NCBI GenBank assembly: GCA_003021785.1
Contig: PXQU01000004.1
Location: forward strand, 143,363 to 207,362
Direction: 5' to 3'
From: Halobacteriales archaeon QH_7_65_31
GTDB lineage: Archaea; Halobacteriota; Halobacteria; Halobacteriales; Haloarculaceae
Length of the DNA stretch: 64,000 nt
The notes under the pieces are model-generated. The model made no database searches, had not been told where the DNA came from, and saw nothing but the letters and a program-made list of their open reading frames with translations. Positions 28,019 to 38,700 of the stretch are shown here, piece after piece; within the stretch, counting starts at the first letter, position 1, and every line of letters starts with the position of its first letter. Made by a program: the position numbers and the translations under genes.

Positions 28019-28579
28019 ATGGACGACACCGACGCGCTCGCGTGGGAGACGACCGACTCGCGTATCGACTACGACTGTCCCGGCTTCGCGGTCCGCGAGG
28101 ACAGCATCACCTTCCCGGACGGCTCCACCGGGGCGTTCCACAGCGTCACCGAACCCGATGCGGTCGTGATCCTCCCGTTCACGCCTGACGGTGACGTGGT
28201 CGCTATCGAGGAGTGGCGACAGGCCGTCGGCAGAATGAATCTCGGGTTGCCGGCTGGTGGACTCGAATCGGACGACGGTGATCTCCTCGCCGCTGCCCGG
28301 CGTGAACTCCGCGAGGAGACGGGCTACGAGACCGATCGTCTCGAACAGGTCGCTGCCGTCGAACCGGCGAACGGCCTGCTCGACGCGACCCACTACCACT
28401 TCGTCGCGCACGACTGCCGACCAACGGCCGGGCAGTCACTCGACGAGAACGAGTCGATCCGCGTCACCGAGCGCGATTTCGACGCGCTCCGCGAGGCGGC
28501 CGTCGCCGGTGAGCTGCGCGACGGACGCGCAGCCGTCGGTGTGTTGCGATATGCGGCCGCGACCGAGTCGCATCGGTGA
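28019..28579 (+). CDS. NUDIX hydrolase
   Basis: Nudix box GLESDDGDLLAAARRELREETGYETD. Confidence 0.93.
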   Translation: MDDTDALAWETTDSRIDYDCPGFAVREDSITFPDGSTGAFHSVTEPDAVVILPFTPDGDVVAIEEWRQAVGRMNLGLPAGGLESDDGDLLAAARRELREETGYETDRLEQVAAVEPANGLLDATHYHFVAHDCRPTAGQSLDENESIRVTERDFDALREAAVAGELRDGRAAVGVLRYAAATESHR

Positions 28580-28616
28580 CCGTCAGCTACTTCTCGATCG
28601 CTGATGACGGTACGGC

Positions 28617-29129
28617 GTGGATCTCACCCGCGTCGCCCCGGTCGCGCTCGTCGCCGTCATCGCGGTGACGGCACTCGTTTCCGGGCCGGCCACCCCGGTC
28701 GATCTCACGCCCGACGGGTCTGCGTGTGACGGCCACGTGCGCTCACAGGTCGGCAACGCGACGACGGAGATCCGCTCGCTCCCCGACAGCGCTACGCTCA
28801 CGCAGGCCGACTACGGCGCACGGGTCTGGACACTCGCTGTCCCGCCGGCCGTCGTCACCGTCTCCGACGTACGCGGTCGCCCCACGCTCTCCTACCGCAT
28901 CTTCATCCCCGAACTCGGCCGACAGGTCGGCAGCCGAGCGGTCGTAAGCCGCTGTACCGCCGGTCGGCTCTCGCTCACCGTCGGCGAGTCCACCTTCTCC
29001 CCTGACGAGGTGCGTCCGGGCGAGTACAACGCGACGGTGTCGGTGGTGTATCGCGGGACCGACGCCGGTCGGCAGGTCGAACGCACGCTCGCACGGCGAA
29101 ACGTCACTGTCGTCGCCACGGAGTCGTGA
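28617..29129 (+). CDS. Secreted/membrane-anchored hypothetical protein
   Basis: N-terminal hydrophobic segment MDLTRVAPVALVAVIAVTALVSG then an extracellular-looking domain; overlaps the next gene by 4 bp. Confidence 0.65.
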   Translation: MDLTRVAPVALVAVIAVTALVSGPATPVDLTPDGSACDGHVRSQVGNATTEIRSLPDSATLTQADYGARVWTLAVPPAVVTVSDVRGRPTLSYRIFIPELGRQVGSRAVVSRCTAGRLSLTVGESTFSPDEVRPGEYNATVSVVYRGTDAGRQVERTLARRNVTVVATES

Positions 29130-31006
29130 CCCGGGCGCGCTGGCGGCTCGTCTTCGGTGACCGTCGCGGGCTGTTCGTCTGTCTGCTCGCCGCGCTCGCT
29201 GCGACAGTCGGCTGGCGCACCGTCGTCAGTATCACCGATAACTACACCGTGGTGAACGGTCTCGTCGCGCTCTCGGAGGGCCACGTCGCGGTGACGAAGG
29301 CGACGTTCGGGGCCTCACTGGAAACGCCGGGGATGGTCCGCGCACAGGGGATCACCGTCGCCCGCAACTACGCGCATATCGTCCTCTCGCTGCCGGCGCT
29401 GTGGCTGTTACAGGCGATCGATGCCGTCGCGGATCTCTCCGTCGCGCTCGTCGGTAGCTGGTCGCTCCTCCTGCTCGCTACCGTCGCGACCGCCGGCGAC
29501 ATCCTCGATCGCGGTCGGGCTGCCCGACTCTTCGGCTCGCTCCTCGCGCTCGTGGCCTTCGCGGCCGGCGTCGTACTCGCGACGCCGCTCGATCAGCCGC
29601 ATCTCTCGCTGCTCGCGATGCAGACCACTACTGTCGCCGCTGCGGGGCTGTCGGCGACCCTGCCCTACCGGCTCGTCACCCTCCTCCACGGTCAGCGGGC
29701 CGGTCTCGCTGCCGGAGTCGCGCTCGCCGTCGCCTCCCCGGCCGTGCTGTGGGCGACGATACCGAAACGGCACGTCCTGACCGCGGCGTTCGCGCTCGCG
29801 ACCTGCTACTGGCTCGCGCGGAGCCGAACCGCGCGTGAGCCGTCGGCCCGCCGGTTCCACGCGCTGGCGTACGTTCCGGTCGGGCTGGCGGCGTGGCTCA
29901 ACGCCGCCGAGGGACTGATCCTGCTTACCGCGCTTCTCGTCGTGGATATCGCCACCACACCGCGGCTCGGTCGCCGTCGTCTCGCGCTCGTGGCTGGCGC
30001 GTTCGCCTGCTCGCTCCTCCCGCTTCTCGTGACGAACCTCATCGTCTCGGGTGATCCGCTCGTCGTGCCCCGGATGCTCCCGCCGTACGAATCCAGCGGT
30101 GGCGGTGATATCCAGTTCACAGGCGGCGATGGCGGTGCTGGTGGTGGTGGTGGTGGTACTGGTGGTGGCGGCGGTAGTAGCGGTGGCGGTGCTGGTGGTG
30201 GCGGCAGTGGTGGTAGTAACGGTGGAAGTGGATTCTCACTCGCGCCGTTCGTCGAGCCGTTCGCCACAGCGATCGCCCGACTCGGGGTCTTCGTCGGCTT
30301 TCTCACCGACGGTGTCCGTGCGGCCGTCACGACACCGGCGCGGGTGTACCATACGATCTTCCGCAGCGGCTACGTCGCGACCGAGGCCCGTGGCGCGACC
30401 GGACTCGCGATCAACCTCTCATTCCTCGAATCGCTGCCGATCGCCGGTATGCTCGCCTCCCTCCCGCTGCTCGCGGTTCGCCGCGCTCGCAGCCGGGACT
30501 GGTCGAGACTCCGAACGTCGCTCGCCACCCCGACCCGGACTGCCGACGCGTTCGTACTCGTCTACGCGTTCCTGCTCACGCTCACCTACATCTCCCGGCT
30601 CCCGTTGCACGCGACGTTGACCGTCCGGTACGTCTACCCGCTGTTCCCGCTCGCGCTCTATGCCGTCGCGCGACTGCCGGCCGCCCGTGCAGTCGTGCGC
30701 GGTCACGGGACGCTGCTGGCGTTCGTCTACACCGGCGGCGTCGCGATCGGCGGCCAGCTCACCGTGCTCGTGGTCGCGCTCGCTGGACACACCGCCAGCG
30801 AGACGCTTCAGGCGTACGCGCTCCTCGCGCTCGCGCTCGCGGCTGTCCTCGCCGGCTGGTCGGTCGCGGCCGCGCTCGGTCGTCAGTCCGACCGCACCGG
30901 AGCCGTCCTGTTCGGACTCGCCGGAAGCTGCGCGACGAACGTCGTCGGCGTCTTCGTGTTCCAGTTCTTCGGCGAGTCGTTCCTGCTTCCGTTCGTTCCG
31001 CTCTGA
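29126..31006 (+). CDS. Multi-TM membrane protein with a Gly-rich loop
   Basis: Repeated hydrophobic helices; residues encoded by 30094-30232 read SSGGGDIQFTGGDGGAGGGGGGTGGGGGSSGGGAGGGGSGGSNGGSG. Confidence 0.75.
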   Translation: MTRARWRLVFGDRRGLFVCLLAALAATVGWRTVVSITDNYTVVNGLVALSEGHVAVTKATFGASLETPGMVRAQGITVARNYAHIVLSLPALWLLQAIDAVADLSVALVGSWSLLLLATVATAGDILDRGRAARLFGSLLALVAFAAGVVLATPLDQPHLSLLAMQTTTVAAAGLSATLPYRLVTLLHGQRAGLAAGVALAVASPAVLWATIPKRHVLTAAFALATCYWLARSRTAREPSARRFHALAYVPVGLAAWLNAAEGLILLTALLVVDIATTPRLGRRRLALVAGAFACSLLPLLVTNLIVSGDPLVVPRMLPPYESSGGGDIQFTGGDGGAGGGGGGTGGGGGSSGGGAGGGGSGGSNGGSGFSLAPFVEPFATAIARLGVFVGFLTDGVRAAVTTPARVYHTIFRSGYVATEARGATGLAINLSFLESLPIAGMLASLPLLAVRRARSRDWSRLRTSLATPTRTADAFVLVYAFLLTLTYISRLPLHATLTVRYVYPLFPLALYAVARLPAARAVVRGHGTLLAFVYTGGVAIGGQLTVLVVALAGHTASETLQAYALLALALAAVLAGWSVAAALGRQSDRTGAVLFGLAGSCATNVVGVFVFQFFGESFLLPFVPL

Positions 31007-31092
31007 TAGCCTCTGTGTCGCTCCGTACCGGACTGACTCTGGCCTCTGACACCGACAGCACGCTTTTATCAACGCGGACGATACTCTGATAT

Positions 31093-31386
31093 ATGCCGGA
31101 GCGGGCCAGCCGCCGAATCACGACGGAGCTCATGAGCCAGCCACACGTCCGGGACCACCGCATCAGCGTCCGTCAGATTCACGCTCTCGTCGAGGCAGGC
31201 GACACCGACCCCGAGACGGTCGCCGACCGATACGACCTCGACGTGGCGGACGTGTACCACGCACTCGCCTACTACCACGACCACCCGCGCGAGATGCGTG
31301 ATATCGAACGCACGCGTGAGGAGGCAGTTTCGACGTTCCGAGCTTCGATCGATCGACCCGACGGTATCAGTCCCGATACCGCCTGA
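31093..31386 (+). CDS. DUF433 family protein (putative antitoxin)
   Basis: RITTELMSQPHVRDHRISVRQIHALVEAGDTDPETVADRYDLDVADVYHALAYYHDHP. Confidence 0.85.
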   Translation: MPERASRRITTELMSQPHVRDHRISVRQIHALVEAGDTDPETVADRYDLDVADVYHALAYYHDHPREMRDIERTREEAVSTFRASIDRPDGISPDTA

Positions 31387-31387
31387 G

Positions 31388-31732
31388 ATGGCGGAGTGGC
31401 GATTTCTACTGGACGAGAATATCGACCCGAAGGCAGTGAACTATCTTCAGAAGGAAGATATCGACACCGAACACGTCCGTGACGCGCTCTGGCAAGGGGC
31501 GCGCGACGAACGGGACGTCCTGCCGTACGCTCAGACGGAGCAGCGAATCGTCGTGACGAGCGACGTCACTGATTTCGGGGCGTTGCCCGACGATCGACAC
31601 GCCGGTATCGTGCTACTCTACGATGATACGATGCCGGCGTATCGGCTCGTTTCCGGCCTGCTTTCGATGATCGACGCGTACGGCGACCGCGAAGCGTTCG
31701 ACAGCCGCGAGGAACTCGACGCGTGGCTGTGA
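31388..31732 (+). CDS. DUF5615 PIN-like protein (putative toxin)
   Basis: MAEWRFLLDENIDPKAVNYLQKEDIDTEHVRDALWQGARDERDVLPYAQTEQRIVVTSDVTDF. Confidence 0.85.
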   Translation: MAEWRFLLDENIDPKAVNYLQKEDIDTEHVRDALWQGARDERDVLPYAQTEQRIVVTSDVTDFGALPDDRHAGIVLLYDDTMPAYRLVSGLLSMIDAYGDREAFDSREELDAWL

Positions 31733-31783
31733 CCGCGCGCGGTCGTTCGATACCGCTTTGCGTATCCGTCCGAAGCGACGGGT

Positions 31784-32371
31784 ATGCGTCAGTTCGTCGT
31801 CGTCGGCCACGACGCCCCCACGAGTCCGGAGTTCCCGCTCGACGATCTCCCGTCCGCGGCCGGGCGACTCGACGTGCTCTGTCGCTGTGTCAACAGCGCG
31901 TTGTTTCTCTCACACGGGATTCGCGAGAGCCGAATCCATCTCGTCCTCGCCGACGAGTACACCGTCACGTTCGACGGCGCGAGCGCCCGACAGCTCCACC
32001 CCGACGAGCGCACGACCGCCGCTCGCATCCGCGCCGCTCTCGACGCTCGCGAGGACGCGATCGGCCACATGCCGGCGGAGCCGTCACCGGGGGTCGAACT
32101 CCGACAGCTGGGGTTCGAGGCGACGCTCGATCGCGTCGGCGGCACGCCCGTCCAGCTCCACGAGGACGGGGAGCCGCTCTTTGAGGCCGTCCCTCCGACC
32201 AATCCGACGTTCGTGCTCTCGGATCACAGCGACTTCACGCCCGCCGAGCGCGAACTGCTGGCCGACCGCGCGGACAGTCGCTTCCGCGTCGGCCCCGAGC
32301 GACTCCACGCCGACCACAGTATCACCGTCGCACACAACTGGCTCGACACCGACGGCTACACCGACTACTGA
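31784..32371 (+). CDS. trmY: tRNA pseudouridine(54) N1-methyltransferase TrmY
   Basis: [55 protein letters not shown]. Confidence 0.88.
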   Translation: MRQFVVVGHDAPTSPEFPLDDLPSAAGRLDVLCRCVNSALFLSHGIRESRIHLVLADEYTVTFDGASARQLHPDERTTAARIRAALDAREDAIGHMPAEPSPGVELRQLGFEATLDRVGGTPVQLHEDGEPLFEAVPPTNPTFVLSDHSDFTPAERELLADRADSRFRVGPERLHADHSITVAHNWLDTDGYTDY

Positions 32372-32415
32372 GTTCGAACGGACCTGTTTAGGGAACGCCC
32401 CTGTGAGAGACCGGT

Positions 32416-33198
32416 ATGCCGACGCTCGCACTCCTCGCCAGCCACCCACTGGGTGTCCGCTGTCTCGACCGGCTCCACGACCATCCCGATATCGAGGTGA
32501 CGGCGGTCGTCACCTATGCCGCCGATGCCGAGACGTGGTGGGACGGCTCCGTCCGCGACCGCGCGCTCGAACTCGGCTACGAGCCGTTGTCGCGCGACGA
32601 GATCGACCAGCTCACCGAGACGCCCGTCGATTATCTGCTCTCCGTCTACTACCCCGATATCCTCGACGAGTCGCTGCTGGACCACCCCGACGAGCTGCCG
32701 CTGAACCTGCATCAGGCGGAGCTTCCCCGCTACCGCGGCAGCAACGTCTTCACCCACTCGATACTCAACGCCCGCGAGGACGACTACTGGCGACACGGCA
32801 CGACGCTCCACGTGATGGAGCCGTCGGTCGATTCCGGAGCGATAATCGATCGCCAGTTCGCCGAGATACGCGAGACGGACACGGCGCGCTCGCTGTACGA
32901 GCGCGTCTGTGAGGCGTCGATCGACCTGTTCGAGGCGTGGCTACCGGCCATTGCCGACCGCACTGTCGCCGAGCATCAGACGCCACAGTCTGCGTTCGAC
33001 GGGCCACGCTACTTCTACGCGAAAGACAGCCTCGACGGTCGGAAGGAAATCGACCCGGAACGACTCGCCGACGGGGACACCGAACTGTACGACCGTATCC
33101 GCGCGCTGGACTTCCCCCCGCACGAGCCGGCTTGGACGACTGTCGCCGGCGAGCGTCTCTACCTCACTCGCGACGGCTACCGACGCTACCGACAGTGA
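32416..33198 (+). CDS. Formyltransferase (methionyl-tRNA formyltransferase-like, putative sugar N-formyltransferase)
   Basis: LPLNLHQAELPRYRGSNVFTHSILN...GTTLHVMEPSVDSGAIIDRQFAEI (Asn-His-Asp triad region). Confidence 0.85.
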   Translation: MPTLALLASHPLGVRCLDRLHDHPDIEVTAVVTYAADAETWWDGSVRDRALELGYEPLSRDEIDQLTETPVDYLLSVYYPDILDESLLDHPDELPLNLHQAELPRYRGSNVFTHSILNAREDDYWRHGTTLHVMEPSVDSGAIIDRQFAEIRETDTARSLYERVCEASIDLFEAWLPAIADRTVAEHQTPQSAFDGPRYFYAKDSLDGRKEIDPERLADGDTELYDRIRALDFPPHEPAWTTVAGERLYLTRDGYRRYRQ

Positions 33199-34165
33199 CC
33201 GTCTCACCCCGCTCGTCCGACCGCTCGGCGTACTCCAGTAGCTCGACCGCGCGCGCACCGACCGCCCCCGAGGCCTCGAACGACTCCCCGCTCCGTGCCG
33301 CCTCGATGAACGACTCGACCTCCATCCGGAGCGGCTCGTAGCCGTCCACTTCGTAGGTCGTCTTCCCCTCGTCGCGCGCACGGAGCTGGCCGCCCTCCTT
33401 GACGACCGTCGCGTCGAACAGCGCCAGCTCGGTGTCGGCGAGGTAGTCGATGTACGCCGCCCGTTCCGTCCCGACGACGACCAGCTCACGGCGCTTCCCG
33501 AACGCCGGGACCTGCCAAGAGCTGTTGATGACGCCCGTCGTCTCGCCGTACTCCGCCACCACGGTCGCGGTCTCGTCGGTGTCGGGCCGGAGATGGCGGT
33601 TGAGCCGGCAGTAGAGCGAATCGGGCCGCTCGCCGAGCAGCCAGCCGTAGATATCGATATCGTGGACGGCGAGCGAGTGGAGCGTTCCCGCCGTCGCCCG
33701 CGGCGCGCGGAACGCGTACCGATCCGTCGAGAGATATCTGAGCCGGCCCAGCTCCCCGCGATCGACGCGTCGCTGGAGCGCGCGCAACGCCGGATGATAC
33801 CGGAAGATGTGGCCAACGCCGAGCGTCGCACCCGTCTCTTCGGCGGCGTCGACGATCGCCCACGCGTCCGCGGCCGTGAGCGCGAGCGGCTTCTCGACCA
33901 GACAGTCAATTCCTGACGCCAGCAGATCGGTCGCGATCTCTCGATGGGTCGGCGACGGCGTCGCGACGACCGCGGTGTCGACGTCGAGATCGGTGTGGTC
34001 GGTGACGTAGTCGACGCCGTAGTCGGTCGCGGTCGATCTCGCCCGCTCGCGGTCGGCGTCACAGACGACCAACTCGTCGATATCGCCCGCTTCGACCAGC
34101 TCCGCGCCGACGCGGACGTGGTTGCTCCCCCAGTAGCCGGTCCCGATGACGGCGTGGGTCGTCAT
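33164..34165 (-). CDS. Gfo/Idh/MocA family oxidoreductase
   Basis: HAVIGTGYWGSNHVRVGAEL...VEKPLALTAADAWAIVDAAEETGATLGVGHIFRYHPALR. Confidence 0.93.
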   Translation of the reverse strand: MTTHAVIGTGYWGSNHVRVGAELVEAGDIDELVVCDADRERARSTATDYGVDYVTDHTDLDVDTAVVATPSPTHREIATDLLASGIDCLVEKPLALTAADAWAIVDAAEETGATLGVGHIFRYHPALRALQRRVDRGELGRLRYLSTDRYAFRAPRATAGTLHSLAVHDIDIYGWLLGERPDSLYCRLNRHLRPDTDETATVVAEYGETTGVINSSWQVPAFGKRRELVVVGTERAAYIDYLADTELALFDATVVKEGGQLRARDEGKTTYEVDGYEPLRMEVESFIEAARSGESFEASGAVGARAVELLEYAERSDERGETVTVGSVGSRRE

Positions 34166-35313
34166 TCGCTGTGTCCCGGGCCGCTGCGCTGGGTCTCGAC
34201 CTGCCCTGACTCGTCGGCGAACGCCTCGACGGCCGCACAGACGGTCTCGATTTCGGCATCGGTGAGTCGGGGATGCATCGGGAGTGAGACCGTCCGCGCA
34301 CAGTAGGCCGCCGCGACCGGCGTCTCCGCCGGCTCGACCCGCTCGCGAACCGCCGGCTGCTCCTGCACCGGGCGGTCGTAGTGGATTCCCGTCGCGACCC
34401 CGCGCTCATCGAGGAACGCGCGGAACGCCTTGCGCTCGCCGGTCGACACCTGCACGGGGTAGTGGTGATACACGTGCGTCGCGTCCTCGACCGTCGCGGG
34501 CGTCGCGACCGCCGGACAGTCACCGAGCCGCCGGTCGTACTGGCTGGCCGCCCGTCGCCGCCCCTCGATCCACTCCGGGAGCCGGGCCAGCTGCTCGTCG
34601 CCGACTGCGGCGTTGGTCTCGTCCAGCCGGTAGTTCAGCCCCAGTGCGACGTGCTCGCCCGTCTCGTCGCGACCGTGGTTGCGGAGCGCGCGAAGCTGTC
34701 GCGCGACCGCCTCGTCGTCCGTCGTGACCATCCCGCCGTCCCCCCCGACGGTCATGTTCTTCGTCGGATAGAAGGAGAAGCAGCCGACGTCACCCAGCCC
34801 ACCGACGGGGTCGCCGTCGAGGGTCGCGAGATGCGCCTGTGCCGCGTCCTCGATGACGAGCAGGTCGTTTCCGTCGGCGATATCGAGGATCTCGTCCATC
34901 GCGGCCGGCTGGCCGTGCATGTGGGTCACGGCGACGGCAGTCGGGTCGTCGCTCGCTTCGACCGCCGCGCGGAGCGCGTCCGGGTCCATCGTGTAGCGGT
35001 CGGGGTCGATATCGACGAACCGCGGTGTCGCTCCGAGTTCGAGCACGGGCGACACCGTCGCGAAGTAGGTGTGTCCGGGCACGAACACCGTGTCGCCGGG
35101 ACCGATCCCGAGCGCCTGCATCCCCAACAGGAGCGCGGCGGTCCCGTTCGAGACGCCGACGGCGTGGTCGGTTTCACAGGCCGCAGCGAAGTTGGCCTCG
35201 AACGTCTCACACTCGTCCCCCTTGACGTGACGGCCCGAGCGCAACACCGACTCCACCCGCTCGACCATCGCGTCGTCCATCGCAATATCCGTGAACGGAA
35301 CCGACTCTGGCAT
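34162..35313 (-). CDS. DegT/DnrJ/EryC1 family sugar aminotransferase
   Basis: VGVSNGTAALLLGMQALGIGPGDTVFVPGHTYFATVSPVLELGATPRFVDIDPD...VIEDAAQAHLAT...FSFYPTKNMTVGGDGGMV. Confidence 0.95.
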   Translation of the reverse strand: MPESVPFTDIAMDDAMVERVESVLRSGRHVKGDECETFEANFAAACETDHAVGVSNGTAALLLGMQALGIGPGDTVFVPGHTYFATVSPVLELGATPRFVDIDPDRYTMDPDALRAAVEASDDPTAVAVTHMHGQPAAMDEILDIADGNDLLVIEDAAQAHLATLDGDPVGGLGDVGCFSFYPTKNMTVGGDGGMVTTDDEAVARQLRALRNHGRDETGEHVALGLNYRLDETNAAVGDEQLARLPEWIEGRRRAASQYDRRLGDCPAVATPATVEDATHVYHHYPVQVSTGERKAFRAFLDERGVATGIHYDRPVQEQPAVRERVEPAETPVAAAYCARTVSLPMHPRLTDAEIETVCAAVEAFADESGQVETQRSGPGHSE

Positions 35314-35396
35314 ACGCGGAGTCGCGGAGCCACGACCGTAGCTCTGTCGCACTTCCGTCCGGAAGGCTTTCGCCCCCCGCTACCGCACTGCGCGGT

Positions 35397-36335
35397 ATGC
35401 CACTCGTCTCTGCGCTGATCCCGACGTACAACCGAGCCGACCGGGTCGGCGGCGCAATCGAGAGTGTGCTCGCACAGAGCCACGACGAGATCGAGGCCGT
35501 CGTCGTCAACGACGGGTCGACCGACGAGACGCGAGAGACGCTCGAAGCGTACGCTGACGACGACCGGGTTCGCGTCCGGCACAACGACGAGAACCGCGGT
35601 ATCGCCGCCACGTTCGACCGCGCCGCCGCCGTCGCCGACGGCGAGTATCTCGGCATCCTCGGTGACGACGACCGCTGGCGACCAGAGAAGACCAGTCGCC
35701 AGCTCGACCGGTTCGCCCAGCTCGACGACGAGTATGGTCTCGTCTACGCCGGCGGGACCAGAGTCGACGACGACGGGACCGTCCTCACCGAGGTCCGTCC
35801 GACGGTCCACGGCGACTGCTACCCCGAGATCCTCACGGAGTTCCCGCTCGCGCCCCACTCCAGTCATCTCATCCGCGCATCGTGTCTCGAACAGGTCGGC
35901 GGGTTCGACACCGACTTTCCAGCGGCCGTCGACTGGGAAGTGAACATCCGGCTCGCCCGCGAGTTCCGTGTCGCGTACGTAGACGAGATTCTCGTCGATC
36001 GGCAGTTCCACGGGGACAACGTCTCCGGCGGCGCGCTCACGGGTGACCCGGCGTATCAGGTCGCCGCCCGCGACCGCATCCGACGGGCGTTTCGCGAGGA
36101 GCTTCGGGCGCATCCAAAGATCGAACGTCGGTTCGCCGCCGCCCACGAGAAACACCGGGGACGGGTCGCCGTCGGTGATCGCGACCGTCGTCGCGCGACC
36201 GCACACTTCCTCGCGGCGTCGTTGCTCGCCCCGACCGTCGAGCATCTCGGCTCGCTCGCGACCGCCGCGGTCCATCCTCGGCTCTACGACGCACTCGCCG
36301 GTCGGGAGACCTCGCCGGCGGAGGTGCTCGGATGA
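35397..36335 (+). CDS. Glycosyltransferase family 2
   Basis: PLVSALIPTYNRADRVGGAIESVLAQSHDEIEAVVVNDGSTDET. Confidence 0.94.
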   Translation: MPLVSALIPTYNRADRVGGAIESVLAQSHDEIEAVVVNDGSTDETRETLEAYADDDRVRVRHNDENRGIAATFDRAAAVADGEYLGILGDDDRWRPEKTSRQLDRFAQLDDEYGLVYAGGTRVDDDGTVLTEVRPTVHGDCYPEILTEFPLAPHSSHLIRASCLEQVGGFDTDFPAAVDWEVNIRLAREFRVAYVDEILVDRQFHGDNVSGGALTGDPAYQVAARDRIRRAFREELRAHPKIERRFAAAHEKHRGRVAVGDRDRRRATAHFLAASLLAPTVEHLGSLATAAVHPRLYDALAGRETSPAEVLG

Positions 36336-37561
36336 AGACCGTCGTCGTCGGACTGGGCCACATCGGACTCCCGACCGCCCTCCTGCTCGCCCAACAGCAC
36401 GAGGTGGTCGGCGTCGATACCGACGAGACGCGCGTTCGGACGCTCGCCGACGGCGATCTCCTGCTGGACGAACCCGGGCTCGACGCGCTGTACGCCGAGG
36501 TCGCAGACCGATTCACCGCGACGACGGCGATGGAGCCGGCCGACGCGTACGTGATCACCGTGCCGACGCCGCTCGACCAGCAGGAGAACGTCGCCGACCT
36601 CCGGCACGTCCGTGCGGCCGTGGAATCCGTCGCCGAAGTAGTCTCGTCCGGAGAGCTGGTCGTGGTCGAATCGACCGTACCGCCGGGCACGTCAGAACGG
36701 CTCGTCCAGCCGATTCTGGCAGACGCCGCGACCGATATCGCCTACGCCCACTGCCCCGAGCGGGCCATCCCCGAGCGGACGCTGGCGGAGATGACGACGA
36801 ACGACCGCGTCGTCGGCACGAACGGACAGGCAACGGAAGCGATTCGCGATCTCTACGCGTTCACCGACGGCACGCTCCATCTGACGGACCCGCGGACGGC
36901 GGAGTTCGTCAAGCTGGCCGAGAACACCTCTCGCGACGTGGAAATCGCGCTCGCCAACGAGTTCGCCAAGCTGGCCGACGGTATCGGCGTCGACGTTCAC
37001 GAAGCCATCGAGATAGCCAACGAACACCCGCGGGTCGATATCCTCGATCCCGGTCCGGGGGTCGGCGGCCACTGTATCACCACCGATCCGTGGTTCCTCA
37101 CCGGAGCCGGCTCGGAGGCGCGGCTCGTCCCGCTGGCGCGTGATATCAACGACGGGATGCCCGACCACGTGCTCGGGCTGGTGCGCGAGCAGGTCGCGCA
37201 CGTCCGTCGCCCGCGGGTCGCTGTCCTCGGCGTCGCCTACAAGGGGAACGTGAGCGACACCCGCGAGACCCCCGCCGGACGGTTCATCCGCCGCGCCGAG
37301 AACGCCGGCTACGAGGTGTCCGTCCACGATCCGCACGTCGAACGCTACGACGAGCCGCTGCTCGACCGCGCGACCGCATTGGAGGGGACAGACTGTGCGG
37401 TCGTGCTCACCGATCACGACGAGTTCCGCGAGCTGTCGCCGGCGACGTTCGACGGGATGCGAACCCGGACGATCGTCGATACGCGCAATCTCCTCGCACA
37501 CGATACGCTCCGCGAGGCCGGCATCGAGGTGTCCGTCCTCGGTGACGGGACACAAGGCTAG
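36332..37561 (+). CDS. Nucleotide sugar dehydrogenase (UDP-HexNAc 6-dehydrogenase-like)
   Basis: KTVVVGLGHIGLPTALLLAQQHEVVGVDTDETRV...FVKLAENTSRDVEIALANEFAKL...GPGVGGHCITTDPWFL. Confidence 0.93.
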   Translation: MKTVVVGLGHIGLPTALLLAQQHEVVGVDTDETRVRTLADGDLLLDEPGLDALYAEVADRFTATTAMEPADAYVITVPTPLDQQENVADLRHVRAAVESVAEVVSSGELVVVESTVPPGTSERLVQPILADAATDIAYAHCPERAIPERTLAEMTTNDRVVGTNGQATEAIRDLYAFTDGTLHLTDPRTAEFVKLAENTSRDVEIALANEFAKLADGIGVDVHEAIEIANEHPRVDILDPGPGVGGHCITTDPWFLTGAGSEARLVPLARDINDGMPDHVLGLVREQVAHVRRPRVAVLGVAYKGNVSDTRETPAGRFIRRAENAGYEVSVHDPHVERYDEPLLDRATALEGTDCAVVLTDHDEFRELSPATFDGMRTRTIVDTRNLLAHDTLREAGIEVSVLGDGTQG

Positions 37562-37586
37562 TTAGGGTCGCAGTCGCAGGCGAGAT

Positions 37587-38597
37587 ATGAGCGACGACGC
37601 CGACCCACTCCACCGGATTATCGCCCGAAAAGTGCGCGACAACGGGCTACATCCGCGCTGGTGGGTGACGAACGCCTACCCGTGGGCACGCCGTCGACTT
37701 CGCGATGCCGCGTTCCGCAGGCTGATGGCCCTTCGGCGTCGCGACGCCTTCGACCACTACGAGGCCGAATGGGACAATCTCGTTATTCTCGACGCCTGTC
37801 GGTACGACCTCTTCGCCTCGACTCACGATCTGCCGGGCGAACTCGAACAGCGCCACTCGAAGGGGTCGGCTACCGCCGAGTGGCTGCGCCGCCATTTCGC
37901 CGACCGCGACGCCCACGATACCGTCTACGTGACGGCCAACCCGATGTACCGTGCGACCGAGTGGGTCGGTGCGGACCTCTCGGAGACGTTCCACGACGTA
38001 ATCGACCTGACGGAAGGCGCGTTCGTCGAGGACGGTACGACGATGCCGTACACCGTCGCCGCCGCCGCTGTGTGGGCCGCCGAGACGTATCCGAACAAGC
38101 GACTGCTCGTCCATTTCATGCAGCCACATCACCCCTTCGTCAGTCGGTTCGCCCGCGAGCACGACCTACTCGACCCGGAGATGCGACTCCGGCAGTTCGT
38201 CACCGAGGGGGAGACGCGAACGGAGACCCGCGCGTGGCGCGAGTGGGGTCGACAGGTCGACACAGGTGACCTCCCCATCGAGACGTTGTGGCGCGCCTAC
38301 CGTGACAACCTCACGCTCGCACTCCCTGCCGTCCACGACCTACTGGACGCGTTCGAGGGACGAACCGTCGTGACGAGTGATCACGGTAATATGCTCGGTG
38401 AGCGCGCCACTCCGTTTGCGGAGACTGTTTGGGGGCATCCCCAGGAGTACCAGACGCCCGAACTCGTCGATGTGCCGTGGCTCGTCACGAATCCCAGTGT
38501 CCCGACCCGAGCGACGACTGCAGACCCACCTATCGACCGTCTCGACCGCGACGATGACGAGCTATCCGACCGGCTCTCCGCTCTCGGCTACGCTTGA
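37587..38597 (+). CDS. Alkaline phosphatase/sulfatase superfamily protein
   Basis: NLVILDACRYDLF...LLVHFMQPHHPFV...GRTVVTSDHGNMLGE. Confidence 0.82.
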   Translation: MSDDADPLHRIIARKVRDNGLHPRWWVTNAYPWARRRLRDAAFRRLMALRRRDAFDHYEAEWDNLVILDACRYDLFASTHDLPGELEQRHSKGSATAEWLRRHFADRDAHDTVYVTANPMYRATEWVGADLSETFHDVIDLTEGAFVEDGTTMPYTVAAAAVWAAETYPNKRLLVHFMQPHHPFVSRFAREHDLLDPEMRLRQFVTEGETRTETRAWREWGRQVDTGDLPIETLWRAYRDNLTLALPAVHDLLDAFEGRTVVTSDHGNMLGERATPFAETVWGHPQEYQTPELVDVPWLVTNPSVPTRATTADPPIDRLDRDDDELSDRLSALGYA

Positions 38598-38700
38598 GCG
38601 AGTCGTCGTCGCCCGACAGCAGCACTGGCGACGAACACGGCAGGATTTAATCGACGGCTGTCGAACCGGGAGACGTGCTCACTGACGACCACTGGGGGAA

